From: an uncultured Bacteroides sp.
GTDB taxonomy: Bacteria > Bacteroidota > Bacteroidia > Bacteroidales > Bacteroidaceae
DNA: 64,000 nucleotides
NCBI RefSeq assembly: GCF_963678845.1
Contig: NZ_OY787464.1
Span: 310,001-374,000, forward strand
Direction of reading: 5' to 3'
Numbering within the stretch: the stretch's first letter is position 1; each line of letters begins with the position of its first letter. Below, one piece after another: positions 9,146 through 16,840 of the stretch. The notes under the pieces were generated by a model. It did no database searches. It was not told where the DNA came from and saw nothing but the letters and a program-made list of their open reading frames with translations. A program made the position numbers and the translations under genes.

Positions 9146-9658
9146 CTATTCAGTCCCTCTATTTATGATGTATTTATACACTCCCATACACATCTCATGA
9201 CTTTCTTCTTCAGACATATCAGCTAATTCACAAATTTCATTCAATGCCGGCATCCATTTATTTGCAACATTCTCTTGAAGCCGAGGCATATTGAAGTCGA
9301 AATCATCTTCCTCAGAGAGAAAAGGTATCATGTGACATTGATAAATCACATATAATCCATTCCCGCCTTTTGATAAAAAATAGAACCAGTAAGGGAATTC
9401 ATTATCAAGCTTATAGACATATTTTCTTACTTCTGGTATTTCCCACATATTCTTTCCCAGATCATCAAATCCATTGAAAGAAAGGTTGACTTTTTCTCTG
9501 AAATATAATGCAAAGAGCTCATTATCTAAAAGTGCTGAAAGAAGAGCCAATGGGGCAGATATATCTTGTTTCAGGATCTCTTCTTTTGTAATAACAACAT
9601 CAAGTGAGTCAACACCAGCCTCAATTAGTAGAGTCAACTTTTTCTTTTGTTCATCCAT
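9146..9658 (-). CDS. Hypothetical acidic protein, 170 aa
   Basis: Not recognised. It is a soluble, acidic protein without a signal peptide or membrane segment. It has aromatic-rich central strands (PYWFYFLSK, GLYVIYQCHMI) and an acidic stretch (SEEDDFDF). Its composition and position resemble stand-alone immunity or antitoxin proteins, but no toxin partner lies beside it, so this is only a possibility. The ATG at 9658 is the only good start. It stands alone between copies 1 and 2 of repeat R1, in the accessory region. Confidence 0.6.
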   Translation of the reverse strand: MDEQKKKLTLLIEAGVDSLDVVITKEEILKQDISAPLALLSALLDNELFALYFREKVNLSFNGFDDLGKNMWEIPEVRKYVYKLDNEFPYWFYFLSKGGNGLYVIYQCHMIPFLSEEDDFDFNMPRLQENVANKWMPALNEICELADMSEEESHEMCMGVYKYIINRGTE

Positions 9659-9790
9659 AATAATTAGTTTAGTTAGGAGATATTAAATTGAGGCGCGAAG
9701 ATAGGTTAATTATTTTAACTCTACACTATCTAATTGAACTTATTTTTGAAAAAAGAGAGATTTTATTAGTCGGTATAGAGGAAGAAAATA

Positions 9791-9913
9791 AATCAATACA
9801 TCAGAGGTATAAAACAACGAAACCTTCCTACAAAGGGAAGGTTTTATTATCCGTTTTAGAGTGCTGTATATCTGGACAAAGCTGATACGGGCACTATTAT
9901 GGTACATAAGATA
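9791..9913. repeat. Dispersed direct repeat R1, copy 2
   Basis: About 123 bp, roughly 85% identical by eye and colinear with copy 3 at 14679-14803. Shared blocks include AAACCTTCC-N4-AAGGGAAGGTTT, ATTATCCGTTTTA, AGTGC, GTATATC and ACAAAGCTGATACGG. It forms the left border of the defence-like operon. No open frame of note lies in it. Confidence 0.85.
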
Positions 9914-9981
9914 GTTATTTTCAATAATTCATTTACATCAGTTCCTTTCTTCATATAATTGTTTTATATTCAGCAAAACAT

Positions 9982-10060
9982 TTGTTATAACAATCCCTTT
10001 TTACACGCTTCCATTCTCTCTATTTGTTTACTGCAATGGTTTGTCTTTCCATCTATTGCT
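9982..10060. repeat. Repeat R2, copy a: relic of the 5' end of the 195-aa gene
   Basis: 79 bp matching 16290-16367 at about 85%. On the minus strand it contains an ATG at 10014 followed by nine codons (MEACKKGLL) and a stop. This corresponds to the start and upstream leader of the gene at 15734-16321. It is therefore a gene-start fragment, not a working gene. Confidence 0.8.
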
Positions 10061-10142
10061 TTACCGGCAGATACTTATAACCCAGCAGTTGAAGCTGAGC
10101 TACCAGATTATTTTCTAACAGTTGTTCGGGTTGTGTGTTCAT
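10053..10142 (-). pseudogene. Relic of a type I restriction HsdR N-terminus
   Basis: A 29-codon frame reads MNTQPEQLLENNLV, then AQLQLLGYKYLPVKQ and a stop. The pattern E-N-x-L-x(3)-L-x(2)-LGY-x-Y matches the start of HsdR subunits from memory of the family. The match ends where repeat R2 begins (about 10060). I infer that hsdR was cut here by recombination. Too short to be functional; homology is likely but not proven. Confidence 0.5.
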
Positions 10143-10160
10143 TGTAAACTAAAGCATTTT

Positions 10161-10742
10161 TTATACTGATAGTATTTCAGAACTAGTTATAGTAGCTTCA
10201 TTTGCTATTGACAAAACAATATTCTCATTCCTTTTCAGATTACTCAACAGCGGAGGTGTTAGCGTTGAGTTTCTAAAAGGAACTTTTATCAATTTAGGAA
10301 AAGCAGCAATTAAGTATGATGTATTCTTTTTAGTAATAATCCCATTACTTTTATAATAAGAATGAGTTGCCCGAAGCTGATTCATTGCTTTCGGCAAATT
10401 ATTTACTGCATTTTTACGCTCACAATATTTTAGTTCCAGGAAAAGTATCCAGGAAGAATCTGTTGCGGTGGAAGGAAAAGTAACACATTCACATTGAGTT
10501 TGTGTTTTTCCTCTTTCATCAATAAAGCTTTCATTGTTAAAAATTACTGCATCTATTTCAATAGATAAAGGATTGTGCAAGCAAAAAGATTCTATATCAA
10601 CGAGTAACTCAGTATGAACTTCAACTGATCTTTTTATCGCCTCGTCTTTTGTTTGTTCTGTGTAATCAGCTATATAAATATCTTGTGCGTAAACCTTTAT
10701 TTCGTGTTCAGGAAAAACTTCTTCAATCTTTGTCTTTATCAT
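10161..10742 (-). CDS. Putative PD-(D/E)XK-like protein, partner of the ATPase upstream
   Basis: 193 residues, soluble. The segment IEIDAVIF (Asp64) followed by FLELKYCE (Glu103-x-Lys105) is the spacing expected of a PD-(D/E)XK nuclease core (D...ExK). This is pattern reading only, and an inactive or different fold is possible. Its ATG at 10742 lies inside the 3' end of the ATPase gene (20-nt overlap), so the two are translationally coupled. It is the last gene of the five-gene operon. A nuclease effector gated by the ATPase is the natural inference. Confidence 0.55.
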   Translation of the reverse strand: MIKTKIEEVFPEHEIKVYAQDIYIADYTEQTKDEAIKRSVEVHTELLVDIESFCLHNPLSIEIDAVIFNNESFIDERGKTQTQCECVTFPSTATDSSWILFLELKYCERKNAVNNLPKAMNQLRATHSYYKSNGIITKKNTSYLIAAFPKLIKVPFRNSTLTPPLLSNLKRNENIVLSIANEATITSSEILSV

Positions 10743-12018
10743 CCCCGTAATAATTTAGCATTTTGTAGAAGTCGTCCATTACCTCCTTCATATTCTCATC
10801 AAAATAATTATCACTTATCAAACCATCTTCACCTTGAATCGTGTTATTTCTGTTTTCTGATGCAGTTCTAAGTTCACCATCCTTTATCTCCCATACGGAT
10901 ACAAGTTCAGGGTTAATCCAGGCGTTTCGGCACGATACTTCATTTGCTTCTTGTTCCGGCATTTTGTCCTTTACCAGATACCCCATCATGCAGTTATTTA
11001 GTGCATAAAGGATATATGGGCTGTGAGTGGTAATAAATAATTTATGGTCATCATTGTTTTTTATAGCACCCACCATATAGTATAACAAATCTCGCTGAGC
11101 TGAAGGAAAAAGGTTTTGCTCTGGCTCTTCAATATAAAAGCGACAAGACTTAGTATTGGTAAGATTATCTATAATAGTATTATATTCTTTTTCAGATTCA
11201 TCATTTTCAAACCTTTTCCATTCACTAAGAAAATTAGTATTAAATTTTTCTTGTCCAACAACTCGTCTCCTCCTACGAGGGTAATTCTTAAATAGAAATA
11301 TTTTTTCCATCAATACAATTTTCTGCTGTAATCTCTTAAAATTAGATATATAATCTATTTTATCAAAAGCATAAATCATATTATCAATCAAAACATTCAT
11401 TGGTATAATAGATTGCAAACCACTTGATGTATCAGTAAACTCAAGAGTTGTATCTGAATTTACAATTACATAATCTTTATTACTGCTTTTATCAAAATAA
11501 TATTTTACGTCGCCAATTATTGTGCTCAAAGGTGATTCTTTAGAATAGAGCTGACGAGCAGTTCCCCAGTCCGACATAAAACTTAAGATATTGTTATCCA
11601 CAAATTTCACATCAAACCAGTTAGGTATAGCTGCTACCATATTTCTTTCAGCAGAAACATAGGAAATCTTAGCTCGCTTATAGGCAAATCGGTCTATCCA
11701 TTCAAACTGAGGCTTTCCATGTTGATGAGAATATTTAAACTTTACAATTGCCGATTCAAACTCGATATAAGTTTCAGGTTGTATATATCCTTTCAACTTG
11801 TGAAAACGTACCAATTCATTGATAAAGACATTTTCTTCCTCAAAAAAGTCAAAAGACTGATCCAATGAGACTTCCTTTTCTACCCACGTACAATAACAAG
11901 CAATCTTATTAATTGTACTCTTCCCACTACTTTGTGGCCCCATAATGATATTAACTTTGTTAAGTTCAATATCAACGTTCTTAATCGGACCTACATTCTT
12001 TATTATTAAGTGTGCCAT
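10723..12018 (-). CDS. OLD/SMC-like AAA ATPase (second ATPase of the operon)
   Basis: 431-residue ABC-type ATPase of the kind found in OLD, PARIS and Septu defence proteins. Visible motifs are Walker A GPQSSGKST (27-35), signature-like DTSSGLQS, Walker B YIEEPEQNLF with Glu297-Glu298, and the H-loop ITTHSPYIL. No TOPRIM domain follows, so any nuclease activity must come from a partner. The frame extends to a TTG at 12036, but MAHLIIKN at 12018 is the natural start and aligns with the usual first strand. The operon neighbours are the 206-aa gene upstream and the PD-(D/E)XK-like gene overlapping its end. Confidence 0.85.
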   Translation of the reverse strand: MAHLIIKNVGPIKNVDIELNKVNIIMGPQSSGKSTINKIACYCTWVEKEVSLDQSFDFFEEENVFINELVRFHKLKGYIQPETYIEFESAIVKFKYSHQHGKPQFEWIDRFAYKRAKISYVSAERNMVAAIPNWFDVKFVDNNILSFMSDWGTARQLYSKESPLSTIIGDVKYYFDKSSNKDYVIVNSDTTLEFTDTSSGLQSIIPMNVLIDNMIYAFDKIDYISNFKRLQQKIVLMEKIFLFKNYPRRRRRVVGQEKFNTNFLSEWKRFENDESEKEYNTIIDNLTNTKSCRFYIEEPEQNLFPSAQRDLLYYMVGAIKNNDDHKLFITTHSPYILYALNNCMMGYLVKDKMPEQEANEVSCRNAWINPELVSVWEIKDGELRTASENRNNTIQGEDGLISDNYFDENMKEVMDDFYKMLNYYGDDKDKD

Positions 12019-12047
12019 AATTTTCTTTTTTATCAAATGAACGACTT

Positions 12048-12668
12048 TTACCAGACTTTAGCAAATTCTTCCCAAGCCTTCGGATTAGTAATAATATTAG
12101 CTACAATATTAGAAAGTACATTTTCACCAAAGCCTTTCAATTTATCTATTAATTTAGGTTTAGCTTTTGCTATATCCTTCTCTTCTTCCAAAATAGCTTT
12201 TATTTCTTTCTGTTGTTTGCCTGTAAGTTCATCCTTTATTGCTTCCATAAATATTTCAACAATAAGTTGTTGTGACTGTTCTTGTTGTTGAGATTGAGTA
12301 AGAGTATTAGTTATATTAAATGTAGAAGAGTCTTTCTTATTTCCTGGTAAACCTACGGCTTTTATATTCTCAATTATGTCTTCTATTATATCTATACCAA
12401 TTCTCTCAGGATCAGATTGAATACTGTAATGCATATCAGGATCAATACTATACCAATTTCGTAGATCAGCTTCATATTTTGGAAGCTTCTCACGTATATT
12501 CTCTAATTTTATAATATGAGCATTCGTTTTACTATAACCACCTGTCTCAAGTAAGGATATTGCCGATGCTATTAAACTATCTACTCTTTCTACTGAATCG
12601 CACTTTTTTAGATCACTCAAAATACTATGCAATCTAGTTATTACATCTTTCATATTTTGTTCTTCCAT
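12048..12668 (-). CDS. Helical protein with Q-rich linker, unknown function
   Basis: 206 residues, no signal peptide. Three parts are visible: an N-terminal helical region (1-95), a polar linker (about 115-130, with LTQSQQQEQSQQ), and a C-terminal helical region. The latter ends in a semi-hydrophobic helix, NVLSNIVANIITNP. The linker-plus-helical-tail arrangement occurs in proteins of anti-phage loci, where it joins an adaptor or effector to a partner. The final helix could touch a membrane. The gene lies 7 bp after the DUF4276 gene and 29 bp before the second ATPase. Function cannot be assigned from sequence alone. Confidence 0.7.
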   Translation of the reverse strand: MEEQNMKDVITRLHSILSDLKKCDSVERVDSLIASAISLLETGGYSKTNAHIIKLENIREKLPKYEADLRNWYSIDPDMHYSIQSDPERIGIDIIEDIIENIKAVGLPGNKKDSSTFNITNTLTQSQQQEQSQQLIVEIFMEAIKDELTGKQQKEIKAILEEEKDIAKAKPKLIDKLKGFGENVLSNIVANIITNPKAWEEFAKVW

Positions 12669-12675
12669 CTTTCTA

Positions 12676-13329
12676 TTACTTTTTCACTTCAGCAATCAAT
12701 TTCTCCACCCATTCCCTAAACCGGGGACATCTCTCGAGCATGGTGTTAATTCCTACTTTCAAAGCAATTAAATTACCTTCCAGCACTTTATCGTAATCGG
12801 GATTTATTTTCAATAATCTTTTTGATGGAGCAGTTTCAGGAGAAGAGTTTATATCTTCCGGATTTTCGTAGCTATCAACTATCGACTTTGTTTGCTTATA
12901 AACAGGCACTTCACAATACTCTTCAAAACCTTTGTTGGAAGAGAATAATAAGGCTTCAAACTCATGAAGCTGAATGTATGGGATAAATCTTCTATCACTA
13001 ATTGATTCGAACATACCTTGCTCTAGAGATTCCACTTTATCGTTGTCGCTATTTAAGCGCATACTATCTTTATATTTAGGAACAGAAGTAGGGATTCTGA
13101 AAAAGTCAACAAAGGTGCTTACAATGATGTCTTTCTCAGAACTCAGTAAACGTGTCACATCGTTTTTCAGATGCTCGTAATTAACGAATCCACCTTTACC
13201 CGTCTTACTGGTGCGTATAAGGATGGGTGTAATATCATAAATACCCAGATCTCGAAGATGGGGTGCTAAAGTTTGAGATACAAATTCCTGTTCCGTTTGT
13301 CCTTCAACAATAATATAGAGTCTTCTCAT
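12676..13329 (-). CDS. DUF4276 family protein (TOPRIM-like)
   Basis: 217 residues. It begins with a strand and the motif IIVEGQTEQEF (Glu9, Glu13), typical of DUF4276 and of the first acidic motif of TOPRIM nucleases. TFVDFFRIP supplies a further acidic position and YIQLHEFEALLF is a conserved family block. Its ATG overlaps the stop of the upstream ATPase in a TAATG, so the pair is translationally coupled. ATPase plus DUF4276 pairs are widespread and resemble a split OLD nuclease. A nicking or nuclease role is inferred; I do not assign a named defence type. Confidence 0.85.
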   Translation of the reverse strand: MRRLYIIVEGQTEQEFVSQTLAPHLRDLGIYDITPILIRTSKTGKGGFVNYEHLKNDVTRLLSSEKDIIVSTFVDFFRIPTSVPKYKDSMRLNSDNDKVESLEQGMFESISDRRFIPYIQLHEFEALLFSSNKGFEEYCEVPVYKQTKSIVDSYENPEDINSSPETAPSKRLLKINPDYDKVLEGNLIALKVGINTMLERCPRFREWVEKLIAEVKK

Positions 13330-14417
13330 TACGGCTGCCCTCCTATCAGGTTTTTCTCCCAGAGGTCGCCAATGGAATAATCATCCAGCCACTCAGTCAA
13401 GTCGTCAGCAGCTAAACGCGTAAAAGTAGAAGTCCTGTCTTTTCTGTCAACCACCACAACATCTTCCGCATCAAAGTTGTTTACCAATCCCTGAGACTGT
13501 GTAGACACAATAACCTGATGTTTTTTAGATACACTCTTTAGCATTGCAGCCAGTTTGTTAATGGCAAAAGGATGCAAACCAAGCTCAGGCTCATCAATAA
13601 TGATAGTAACCGGAGGTTCCGGTTGTAAAAGCAATGTAGCTAAAGCAATGAAACGAAGTGTTCCGTCAGAGAAGCTATAACCATTGAAATACATGTCACT
13701 TCCCTTTTCTTTCCATTCCAGTTGAATCTGATTCTTATTAATCCTGTCAGGAATTAAATCGAAACGATCGAAGAATGGAGCAATAGAGCGAATCACTCCT
13801 TCTATCTTTTTAAAAGACAAAGGATGCTCCTGAGACAGATAATATAAATAAGCAGCAAGATTAGAACCATCCTCCCGCAGATATTGATTGTCAGACACAT
13901 TACAGAACTTCTTCATGGGAGAAGTTTTACTTGTATCATGGAAATGATATATTATAAAGCTCTGAAGATAGTTCTTTAAGTATTTCGCTCTAAATTCATA
14001 ATGGTTCTTTATTTCGGATTCATCTACTGCACTATCCCATTTTTTTTTATGCCAGATACTATAATTCTTATCTTTATGAGTTCCATTATTAAAGTAATCA
14101 CCAGTTCTTTCAATAAATCCCTTATTACTCTGAGTAGGTTTTATAGTGAAGTAAAAAGCATTTTTATTATCAAAATCAATTAATCCATTAATAGCTTCTG
14201 AGTTCTTCCGTCCGAAGTACAATAGATTATCTATTCCTCCCTTTTCAATAGTATAGCTACCTAATCGCTGATTATACATAGCATTTACCATTTCAAAGAA
14301 TGATATAAAATTACTCTTTCCTACACCATTAGAGCCAATGAGCACATTGAGCCCTTTAAGTTCTAACTCCAGGTGTTGAATAGATTTATAATTGTGAATT
14401 TCAATTTTCTCTATCAT
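13329..14417 (-). CDS. AAA family ATPase (RecF/OLD-like), first gene of the defence-like operon
   Basis: 362-residue ABC-type ATPase. It has N-terminal MIEKIEIHNYKSI, Walker A GSNGVGKS (28-35), signature FSDGTLRFIA, Walker B TIIIDEPELGLHP (Asp275, Glu276), and an H-loop position occupied by Gln (IVSTQSQG). That Gln is normal in this subfamily. The ATG at 14417 lies 41 bp after a -7 box read on the minus strand. Downstream order is ATPase, DUF4276, Q-linker protein, ATPase 2, PD-(D/E)XK-like, with gaps of -1, 7, 29 and -20 nt. The operon reads as one unit. Confidence 0.87.
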   Translation of the reverse strand: MIEKIEIHNYKSIQHLELELKGLNVLIGSNGVGKSNFISFFEMVNAMYNQRLGSYTIEKGGIDNLLYFGRKNSEAINGLIDFDNKNAFYFTIKPTQSNKGFIERTGDYFNNGTHKDKNYSIWHKKKWDSAVDESEIKNHYEFRAKYLKNYLQSFIIYHFHDTSKTSPMKKFCNVSDNQYLREDGSNLAAYLYYLSQEHPLSFKKIEGVIRSIAPFFDRFDLIPDRINKNQIQLEWKEKGSDMYFNGYSFSDGTLRFIALATLLLQPEPPVTIIIDEPELGLHPFAINKLAAMLKSVSKKHQVIVSTQSQGLVNNFDAEDVVVVDRKDRTSTFTRLAADDLTEWLDDYSIGDLWEKNLIGGQP

Positions 14418-14457
14418 ACTTATAACTTAATTACTTCTAACTAGATTCATATATATG

Positions 14458-14465
14458 CAAAGATA
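14458..14465 (-). promoter_or_regulatory. -7 box (TATCTTTG) of the five-gene operon
   Basis: Exact TAnnTTTG match on the minus strand, giving a leader of about 35 nt before the ATG at 14417. No clear -33 TTTG at the usual distance. It is the only promoter seen for the operon. Confidence 0.6.
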
Positions 14466-14481
14466 ATATAATCTAACTAAA

Positions 14482-14697
14482 TCACTCATCCAATTCCACT
14501 TCAATTTCATTTTGAATTACAAGTTGCCGCAAATTTTCTGTTGCTTCTAATTGGTCAACAAGTTGTTGGCCAATTGGAATATCTAAACATATTTATCTTT
14601 CAGCCCTAAAGGTTGTAATATTTCATATTCTCCCGAAGTGCATTTAATAGTCTTTCAACTTCGGGGGTGATTGCAATTAATCTATAATATCAAAGGT
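14482..14697 (-). pseudogene. Decayed C-terminal fragment, Fic-family-like
   Basis: Read on the minus strand, successive frames give IAITPEVERLLNALREN, then EILQPLGLKDKY, then DIPIGQQLVDQLEATENL and a stop at 14482, with frameshifts between. The first two pieces resemble the C-terminal winged helix of Fic or related ATP-binding proteins (TPEVE...LGLKD). The fragment abuts repeat R1 at its upstream side (14679). It is a relic of an earlier gene at this site. Homology is judged from memory. Confidence 0.4.
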
Positions 14698-14803
14698 ATA
14701 AAAACGACAAAACCTTCCGACAAAGGGAAGGTTTCATTATCCGTTTTAAAGTGCAGTATATCAGAACAAAGCTGATACGGACACTAATTACAGTACAAAG
14801 ATA
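14679..14803. repeat. Dispersed direct repeat R1, copy 3
   Basis: About 125 bp, direct orientation, roughly 85% identical to copy 2. It forms the right border of the operon. From 14804 to 15041 I see only AT-rich DNA and one 9-bp hairpin (CTCTAAGGT, 14880-14888 with 14899-14907) without a T tract. Confidence 0.85.
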
Positions 14804-15041
14804 TAATATTTTTTATATTACAACTTTATAAATCTTTTTTATTCCAATAATTTTATCCTCGAGCACTTCCTCTTTCATTCTCTAAGGTTGCAATTAAGAC
14901 CTTAGAGAGTTATACATTTCCGCTAAGATATAATCAACTCGCCCTTTGATTACATATTTTGTTTTTAATAATCGTTCCAACTGTATCGTTAGCTATATCG
15001 CACTCTATTGCAAACTATATCGGAACACAAATTCATTTTAG

Positions 15042-15551
15042 CTAATCAACAGCTTTCTCCTTAACAAGAAAGTTTGCGATGGCAGTTGAATAAATTACGG
15101 CGACCAGTCCAGTAATAATTTTTATGCCCGAGGTTACCAAAGAACCTTTATTATCTGTGCTCATCTGTAAACTTTGAACATAGTTCCACACTTTATAGAT
15201 AAAATCCGGTAAAGCCCATACAATGATAATCATTCCCATCAGCACCAGTGCAATTTCATAAACCACCTTCCTGCTTACCGCAAATTGAACGTCTTGTTCA
15301 AAGTCGGACGATTTACAAATCAGTCTTACAATCTTATCCGTCTTGAAAATAAAACAGAAATCGAATAGAATCATAATGATAAATACAAAGAAAGAAACTC
15401 CTCCAAATAACATTTCATTCGAGCTAAAGCTTTTATTAAAAATCATAGCAGAAAGGTATGCTAGACTTCCTACCAAGAGCTGTATAATTGTCACAAGAAA
15501 GTAAATTCCTAAAATCTTAATGGCAATTTCATAGATATCAGACTTTTTCAT
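15042..15551 (-). CDS. Hypothetical integral membrane protein, four segments
   Basis: 169 residues with four hydrophobic segments: about 10-37, 46-68, 93-115 and 140-162. Loops between are short and charged. No family motif recognised. It is not co-directional-coupled to the five-gene operon: 600 bp including repeat R1 separate them. It lies 53 bp downstream of a 39-codon frame and of the 195-aa gene, on the same strand. It could be a membrane effector or a plain accessory membrane protein; nothing in the sequence decides. Confidence 0.65.
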   Translation of the reverse strand: MKKSDIYEIAIKILGIYFLVTIIQLLVGSLAYLSAMIFNKSFSSNEMLFGGVSFFVFIIMILFDFCFIFKTDKIVRLICKSSDFEQDVQFAVSRKVVYEIALVLMGMIIIVWALPDFIYKVWNYVQSLQMSTDNKGSLVTSGIKIITGLVAVIYSTAIANFLVKEKAVD

Positions 15552-15604
15552 AATATAGTTTTATTTTAGTTGGATAGAGTTATACGTTTAATTTCTACTC
15601 ATTA

Positions 15605-15724
15605 TCAAATAGCTTTTGAAGTTTCTAATTGTGCAACAGCTTGTTGCTCAATTGTATTCTGTTTTATTATAAAAATATCAACTTCAGGATGATAGTGGTA
15701 ATCGTCTGAGAACTTGTATTCCAT
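15605..15724 (-). CDS. Possible small protein, 39 aa
   Basis: ATG at 15724, 9 bp after the stop of the 195-aa gene. It reads MEYKFSDDYHYHPEVDIF, IIKQNTIEQQAVAQLETS and KAI, then stop. It is acidic to neutral with a QQ-x-V-x-QLE tail that recurs in the relic at 14482-14697. The close spacing suggests coupled translation, but it may also be a gene remnant. Confidence 0.4.
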   Translation of the reverse strand: MEYKFSDDYHYHPEVDIFIIKQNTIEQQAVAQLETSKAI

Positions 15725-15733
15725 ATATATGAA

Positions 15734-16321
15734 TTATTTTTTTGCCGACGAATTTCTCTCAAATAACTTAAGTTCTAATTCAGCAAGATTATCTACTTCA
15801 TATTTTGGCAAAGTCTTTCGTGCTATTTCTATTACGTTTAGGTATTCTTTTTCATCAACCATTGCTGTCCAGGAATAAGGCTTTGTTATTTTCAATTTCG
15901 TTTGAATGATTCGATCAACTGGAAAATGAGGAGGTGCATATTTTATTAAATCCAAACACCATAAATACTTCAAATAGAGGCTTAATAGCTTTTGAGATAT
16001 CCCAAAGTTCAATCGTCCTTCTCTCAAAACATTTGGATAATCAGCTGAAAATGAAATGATAGAATATATATTTTGAATATGCTCTTCTTCACTGATTAAT
16101 CTATTATTATATTCTTTAGATTTCTTAATAAGGAGTTTATTGAGTTCCTCTTTAAAAGGCTCTTTTTCTTTATTACTACAATCTAATTTATAAATATTTG
16201 CCCTTTGAAATGCGGCATTAATAGTCAGCATCCAAATTTCACCTAACATGAATCTTCTTTTCATATTCCTTATTTTTTTATACAAACAGTTGTTGCAACA
16301 ATCCCTTTTCCACTCTTCCAT
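15734..16321 (-). CDS. Hypothetical protein, 195 aa, accessory
   Basis: Soluble, basic N-terminus with a CxxC-like CCNNC, then a helical body. A conserved-looking core (LREGRLNFGISQKLLSLYL, LIKYAPPHFPVDRII) contains a PPHFPVDRII block seen in hypothetical proteins of many bacteria; no function is known to me. The start at 16321 is favoured because the duplicated fragment at 9982-10060 carries the same ATG and leader; MKRRFMLGE at 16264 is an alternative. It sits between the defence-like region and the phage-like module. Its start region was duplicated to the far side of the operon. Confidence 0.6.
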   Translation of the reverse strand: MEEWKRDCCNNCLYKKIRNMKRRFMLGEIWMLTINAAFQRANIYKLDCSNKEKEPFKEELNKLLIKKSKEYNNRLISEEEHIQNIYSIISFSADYPNVLREGRLNFGISQKLLSLYLKYLWCLDLIKYAPPHFPVDRIIQTKLKITKPYSWTAMVDEKEYLNVIEIARKTLPKYEVDNLAELELKLFERNSSAKK

Positions 16322-16367
16322 TCTCTCTATCTGCTTACTGTAATGGTTTATCTTTTCATCAATTGCT
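16290..16367. repeat. Repeat R2, copy b
   Basis: Covers the first codons and leader of the 195-aa gene; about 85% identical to 9982-10060. Together the copies flank the whole defence-like region as direct repeats. Confidence 0.8.
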
Positions 16368-16567
16368 GATAGTAAATTGGTGATTTTAGTTAATTAATTA
16401 CCATTTATTCATTTTCATAATCCAGAATTTCATTTATCGTGTTGTATTTGTGATTGTTAAATCACTTGGTAAATTTAATGTTTTTTTATTAAATACGCAA
16501 ATCGTTATCTGCATTTATATGTCATAATTTAATGCAATAATCTAAAATTCACTCTTTTCCCTCCCCC

Positions 16568-16642
16568 ATTCTCCAATAAAAAAAATCCATTGCTCAATAA
16601 TTCAACAACTATTCGCCAATAAACATTACACCATTCAGCAAT
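16568..16642. repeat. Array E: four ATT-N4-AAT dyads at 21-22 bp spacing
   Basis: ATTCTCCAAT (16568), ATTGCTCAAT (16589), ATTCGCCAAT (16611) and ATTCAGCAAT (16633), each followed by AA. Spacings are 21, 22 and 22 bp. It lies in the divergent gap between the 195-aa gene and the DUF4248 gene, about 100 bp before a strong promoter. The rest of the 16368-16742 gap is very AT-rich and otherwise featureless. Confidence 0.75.
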
Positions 16643-16742
16643 AAATCTTGATTTTTTCCGTTTTTTAGCTTTAAACTTTGTTTAAAGTTAAAAAACACAC
16701 ATATTATATTTACATAGAATTATAAAAATAAATCGCTTTTAA

Positions 16743-16775
16743 TTTGCATTTTAACACTATTATTCCTTACATTTG
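16743..16775 (+). promoter_or_regulatory. Promoter TTTG-N21-TACATTTG for the DUF4248 gene
   Basis: TTTG at 16743-16746 and TACATTTG at 16768-16775: a full match to the Bacteroides primary sigma consensus. Predicted leader about 60 nt. Confidence 0.85.
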
Positions 16776-16840
16776 CAGCGAACTAGAATGTTGCAACACT
16801 AGGTTTAAAGTAATAATAAATTAAAACACGAACCATTTAT

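Noticed and set aside
12018..12036. TTG at 12036 as start of the second ATPase
   Set aside because: The ATG at 12018 aligns with the usual MxxLxIKNxGPI start of such ATPases; the six extra residues are lysine-rich and add nothing.
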